Positions 19,322-23,169 of a stretch of 23,169 nucleotides of DNA are shown here, piece by piece (within the stretch, counting starts at the first letter, position 1; each line of letters starts with the position of its first letter). A model generated the notes under the pieces. That model was not told where the DNA came from. It saw only the letters and a list, made by a program, of their open reading frames with translations, and did no database searches. The DNA is from Reticulitermes lucifugus. Its lineage: Eukaryota > Arthropoda > Insecta > Blattodea > Rhinotermitidae. The stretch is taken from NCBI GenBank assembly GCA_026260175.1, contig JAKCWW010001920.1, positions 38,382-61,550 on the forward strand, written 5' to 3'. A program made the position numbers and the translations under genes.

Positions 19322-20250
19322 AAGTCTGGATTGAAGGTGCCCTCCACTGTTTAACAACCAAACACTGTCAAATACCACCTTGTAGGAGAGCTGAGACTAT
19401 GGAATTTTACTAGACCAGTTATGGTGACCACTTGCATATCCTGTCATTATTAAATTTTGTTGCAGAGACTGTATAATGTTGAATGAAATGCTAAGATAAT
19501 CACAGATGGAATTTATATCTGAGACAAGAAATAGGCAAATAGTCTATTTCTTATCTCAGGTATAAATTGACTACATAATTTAGTGATGAAATCTAAAGAG
19601 AAGAGGCTATGTGGAGAATATGACATACAGATGGGACGACAATGTTGATATTAAAAAGACCCAATGAATTGCAGTGACTAAAATGAACAGCTTATGACTT
19701 CCCTAAGTGTTATCCTTGGTCCAACCATATAGAGTTTGATCCAATCGTATTGTGAAATAAGTGGGAAATTTTGAATACAAGTAGCAACACATCTTTTGGA
19801 CTCATACCATGAGCAAACTACTTGTATAATTTTAGATTTTAATGACAGTGGATTTCCAACAGTGGAAGTAGTTTCAGTGTTTTACATGATGAGGTGGTGA
19901 TGTCACATTGCTTAATAATGAGGGATGTGGAGTGATGGTAAGTGCTTGTGTTCCAAAAAAATGTTCTGTGAGAAGTTATGAACAATTGAAGTGCACAGAG
20001 GGAAATATTTACAGGAATGGTTGAATGTCAGAATAGTCCACAACTCTAATCATACTTGAATTATTTATAGCAAGAATTGTGAGAAAGTGTCCTCATTACT
20101 GTCACATCCAGCAATTTTCAGTGTATCATATGGCAGTTTTAATTGTATGAAAAGGTGCTACATAACGAATTACCTTCAGTGGGAATAGTTTATACAGTGC
20201 ATAAAATATATGTTTTTAAATGCTTGTTTGTATTAATGAGTGTAACAGTT
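19322..20250 (+). other. Trh 3' flank or long 3' UTR, no gene seen
   Basis: AT-rich, CpG-poor sequence without a plausible reading frame. Its one structure is an inverted repeat at 19510-19568. Confidence 0.6.
19510..19568 (+). repeat. 25-bp hairpin, 9-nt loop
   Basis: Bases 19510-19534 and 19544-19568 are inverse copies with two mismatches (25-bp arms starting aatttatatctgagacaaga). In RNA the two mismatches are tolerable GU or AC pairs. It could be a remnant of a short inverted-repeat element or a 3' UTR stem-loop. Confidence 0.75.
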
Positions 20251-20699
20251 ACGGAGATTTGTGTTCATTCTTGCTTTGTCCGCACAGGTTAGGGCATGTG
20301 GACCTATTGTAACAACATGTAGAAGGGTTTCAGTAGCAGTGTTTCCACTTGTAAGACCACGTATGATGACCGTAAGGAAAAAGGGAATATGTCTGATGGC
20401 ATTTGGTGCCGGTAGCCCGTAAGAGGGAAGTTAATTTTTAAATTACAAGCCAAGACCACGGATAAGGGCTAAACACGTCCCAATTATTTTCACAACATTA
20501 CAAAACTTTCTGTTTTAACATAACTGCATGAATTTAAAATTTATAATATTAGGAAAATTATGATTTAAACGCATCAGAGAAATCGGGAACATCCTGTTAC
20601 AGGTTTACATTTTGCACATATACACAGCGGTGGTACCTAGTAGTTAATCTGTGGGTGGTACTGTCGTCCGAGAATTGAGGGACGTATCTCTAACCCGTG

Positions 20700-20877
20700 A
20701 CGCACACAGCCATATTTGTCGTCGCCATTTTGTAAGGAGCTGTCGTGTTTGTTACAATACGGGGAAGTAACGTAATAGTGCGTGTAAGTGTGTTATAAAT
20801 CAAAAATTTTACTCCTGAAGTCCTGCGATATGTGTCAAGAAGTTTGGAATGAATATTGGGGTCTATGCATTCTGAAG
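20700..20877 (+). promoter_or_regulatory. Candidate CpG-rich promoter and first exon of a neighbouring gene
   Basis: CpG density rises sharply here. Two GCCAT cores (20709-20713 and 20724-20733) give YY1/Pho-like sites (AAAATGGCGAC on the - strand). Further on, an ATG at 20830 with G at -3 opens MCQEVWNEYWGLCILK and runs to AAG|gtaagg, a strong splice donor at 20878. Nothing identifies the protein, and chance is possible. Confidence 0.3.
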
Positions 20878-21000
20878 GTAAGGGGGAAGTGACATTGCAC
20901 CCATATAGAATGTTCATTGTTAAAACTTGGTGGCAGGGAAAGAAGGCAGTAACTACATTTTTATGGGTAGCCCAAAGTGTCAGGTGAACCTAGTCAAAAC

Positions 21001-21057
21001 ATGATGCCTAGGAATATTACGGCAATTTCACGCGTGCTGTGCCTTGTGGTACTTCAG
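21001..21057 (+). CDS. Candidate first coding exon, signal-peptide-like
   Basis: Two ATGs in good context (aaacATGATG) open MMPRNITAISRVLCLVVLQ, running to CAG|gtaggt, a good donor at 21058. A basic start followed by a hydrophobic run resembles the beginning of a signal peptide. Coding support is only 19 residues and no homology is recognised. It could be an alternative to the donor at 20878. Confidence 0.25.
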
Positions 21058-21069
21058 GTAGGTGTAAGA

Positions 21070-23045
21070 GAAGAGTAAATTTTCCGGCCTCTGTAAACCT
21101 AAGTGTGATCACGTTTGTACTGATGGCACTTTGTCGGCCGTCAACCAGATTGTGTAACGTGATATGGTTTGTACGTTGAGGTGTTTATGTCCCTGCTCAA
21201 GTTGCAGTCCGGAGGACTACCTTGCTGGTCGGCGAGTACTTTCTACAGAATATATTTACATATATCCATATTTGGAGGCTTCCGAGTGACGTGACTCCTA
21301 ATGTATTTTACTAGATAATTATCCTCCGAAGGCATGGCCAGTTAATTTGAAGCAAGTCATTTAGTTTTAATTGTGCTTTTAACTCCAAAATAACTACGAG
21401 AGTTGGCACCTTCTTGAAGCTGACATATGGTAGTATGATGAGGGGAGGGAAAGCTAACAGCCTCTTAGGTAACATGCTAAATGGAATGTGACTTGGCATT
21501 ATGTACATACGCGTCAAATACAAAGTGACACTTGTGGGAGTAAGTAGGCCTACTGTTTAACCATTCCATATGACATTTTCCACAGTTGGAATTTTCCCTT
21601 TTGTGTTATTTCTGACATATTGAGGAAGTGCCTTCCTGCGTGTACACATTGTATGTGATGTGTATTACATAATTTCCATTTTGATTACAATTTTATTTTA
21701 GTTCATGTGTGTGTAATCCTAGGTGACAGGAGAAGTATATTCTACTGCACTGGTGTGATATAAGTGAGTACTTCAGAATTTTGAAAGTTTAGCTGAAAGA
21801 AACGAACACGATTTGTAATTGCAGTGTTTGTGTAACATGATGAGGGTTAAGATACATCTGATCATGTTCATTCCCACCTCTCACCATTCAGTTTCTGTAG
21901 TCTGTTTGCATGGGCTCCAACCCCATATTCAAGAATTCACAAAATGGTAACCACATGAACTTGTCAGATACCGATTGATGAAAGAAAGCAAAGCACTCTA
22001 GCCCTGTCGCCCGAGAGTCACATCCTGAAGGCATGTGGGTGGTATGAGGATAAAACTCCATGCCGATCTTTAGCAGTATGCTTGCCTACGCACAATGGTA
22101 GTGTTAGGTACGTGTTTAGCGTGAGTGTAAATGTGTGGGTGAGTGGATGTGTGGAACCCGGCAACCAGCCTGGATGATGTGATGTGTAGAAGAAATCCTT
22201 GTTCTGATACTTGAACTGTGGGCTATAGCTCTTCAGTTTCTGATGATCTAGTATTTATTTTAACCTTCAAGTTTTAAAGCTTTGTATTTTGTTAACCCTG
22301 CCTTCCACCCTTGTAGATCTGAGCAGTGAGTAAACCTATTTTCTGATGCTACAGTAGATTGTGGCTCCATTATTGAAGCGTTGAGAAGTTACTCTGCTCT
22401 TTTGTTATGTTTTAATCATGTATAAGTTGGAGAGGGTTTTGGTATCTTCATAGTATGTTTTGTGGTGTGTGATAAATTTGGTAAGTATATTTAGCACTAA
22501 GATTGTCGTTCATCAGAAGTTTTGATCGAGTATGCTCATTTTCCGAAGAAGTTTCATTATACGAGTCTTTGTTAAATGGGTCTTTTACTGTCTTATAACT
22601 CGTTAACTGTTTCTAAGATTGTATATCTTAGGTAGCTTTGTATTTGTTGCTCCCATTACCACACATGCCAGTCAGGTTTGTAGGTAGTGTATTAGTACCC
22701 ACAGTGCACCTCAGGCAGGTGATTTACTGTGCACCATAGGTATAAGACAAACACATTCACTTGGTACATGTTAATTCTTTACTCTTTGAATAAATCATTA
22801 TTACCATGACAAACAGGAAGTGATATGGACTTTGAAGAAGAGCAACAAGTCCAGTTTCTTAGTCTCCTACAAAATGTTGTTTGGTGTTCTGTTTTGATGG
22901 GTCTTCTGAATTTTTCACACAAATATGCCAGTTGTATTGTCAGTAGTGTGAAGTCTGTGACTGACAGATGAATTGTACAGCCTTATGTTTAGAAGTGGAA
23001 TATTCTGGTTGGTAGGTTAACACAGTCACATTGCTGTTTCTTCTT
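21070..23045. other. Intergenic or next-gene intron, no gene seen
   Basis: AT-rich sequence with no convincing open frame. It contains one probable diverged SINE (about 22000-22200). If the exon candidates at 20.8-21.06 kb are real, this would be the next gene's first intron. Confidence 0.5.
22000..22200. repeat. Probable diverged interspersed repeat
   Basis: The segment from gaaggcatgtgggtggtatg through aaactccatgccgatct resembles the gaaggcatatcgggggagca..agctccat portion of the SINE at 12963. Its far end (agcctggatg..tgtagaagaaat) resembles 5252-5275 of the SINE at 5107-5356. Similarity is patchy. Confidence 0.35.
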
Positions 23046-23050
23046 CTTCA

Positions 23051-23098
23051 AAGGGCCCATCGGCAGAAGCTCCGGATGCACTGCAGCCTTAGGCTTAT
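23051..23098 (+). repeat. Dispersed repeat, mate of 1-51
   Basis: The segment aagggcccatcggcagaagc..actgcagccttaggcttatt is a second copy of the repeat at the left edge of the window, in the opposite orientation. It probably continues beyond the matched part. Class unknown. Confidence 0.6.
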
Positions 23099-23169
23099 TG
23101 TGCAGTCCTAAGTATTCCATTCAGCACTGGTTCATTAGCCCTGTGCCTCTAACGAAGAGACACAGGTCT

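Noticed and set aside
20690-20765. ATGGCGACGACAAATATGGC on the - strand as a protein start with strong context
   Set aside because: The frame stops after 12 residues and the only nearby donor (ggttag) is weak; the ATGGC cores fit YY1-type sites better.
1-23169. Prokaryotic features (operons, CRISPR arrays, phage or island genes)
   Set aside because: The gene is split by canonical spliceosomal introns and the repeats are eukaryotic SINEs, MITEs and transposon relics; no CRISPR-like spacing was found.

Overview
This window is eukaryotic, almost certainly from an insect. It carries the 3' two-thirds of one gene, a tryptophan hydroxylase (Trh/TPH, the first enzyme of serotonin synthesis), on the + strand. 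Eight coding exons at 107-19195 join with consistent phases and canonical GT..AG borders into 1011 nt: 336 residues plus a stop. The exons cover the whole catalytic domain and the C-terminal tetramerisation helix. The promoter, the start codon and the N-terminal ACT regulatory domain lie upstream of base 1. A cockroach or termite-like (polyneopteran) host is suggested by the long introns and the style of the tRNA-derived SINEs; this is an inference.

Layout: the seven complete introns are 5403, 3165, 3512, 1332, 2028, 1765 and 873 bp long and contain mobile-element debris. Intron 1 (175-5577) holds a 415-bp pogo/Tigger-type MITE with a TA duplication and several tRNA-derived SINEs. Intron 2 (5629-8793) holds a 499-bp element with ~77-bp inverted ends and a hammerhead-ribozyme-like motif. 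Intron 3 (8893-12404) holds a degenerate ~143-bp tandem array and a tRNA-like SINE. Intron 4 holds a 321-bp hAT-type MITE, with a perfect 8-bp duplication, inserted into an older SINE. Intron 5 holds a decayed piggyBac-like transposase on the - strand. Intron 6 holds a near-perfect 111-bp palindrome and another hammerhead-like motif.

Downstream of the stop (19193-19195) are two poly(A) signals (19214 and 19316), a 25-bp hairpin, and from about 20.25 kb a CpG-rich patch. That patch has GCCAT/YY1-like sites and two short ATG segments ending in good splice donors, and may be the promoter and first exon of a neighbouring gene. CpG dinucleotides are common before ~13.5 kb, scarce from ~14.2 to ~20.2 kb, and frequent again after that. 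This fits 3'-biased gene-body methylation.

The most unusual theme is three hammerhead-type (Penelope-like) motifs within one gene, two of them in inverted-repeat architectures. Almost all other short reading frames are chance frames in introns and are not annotated.
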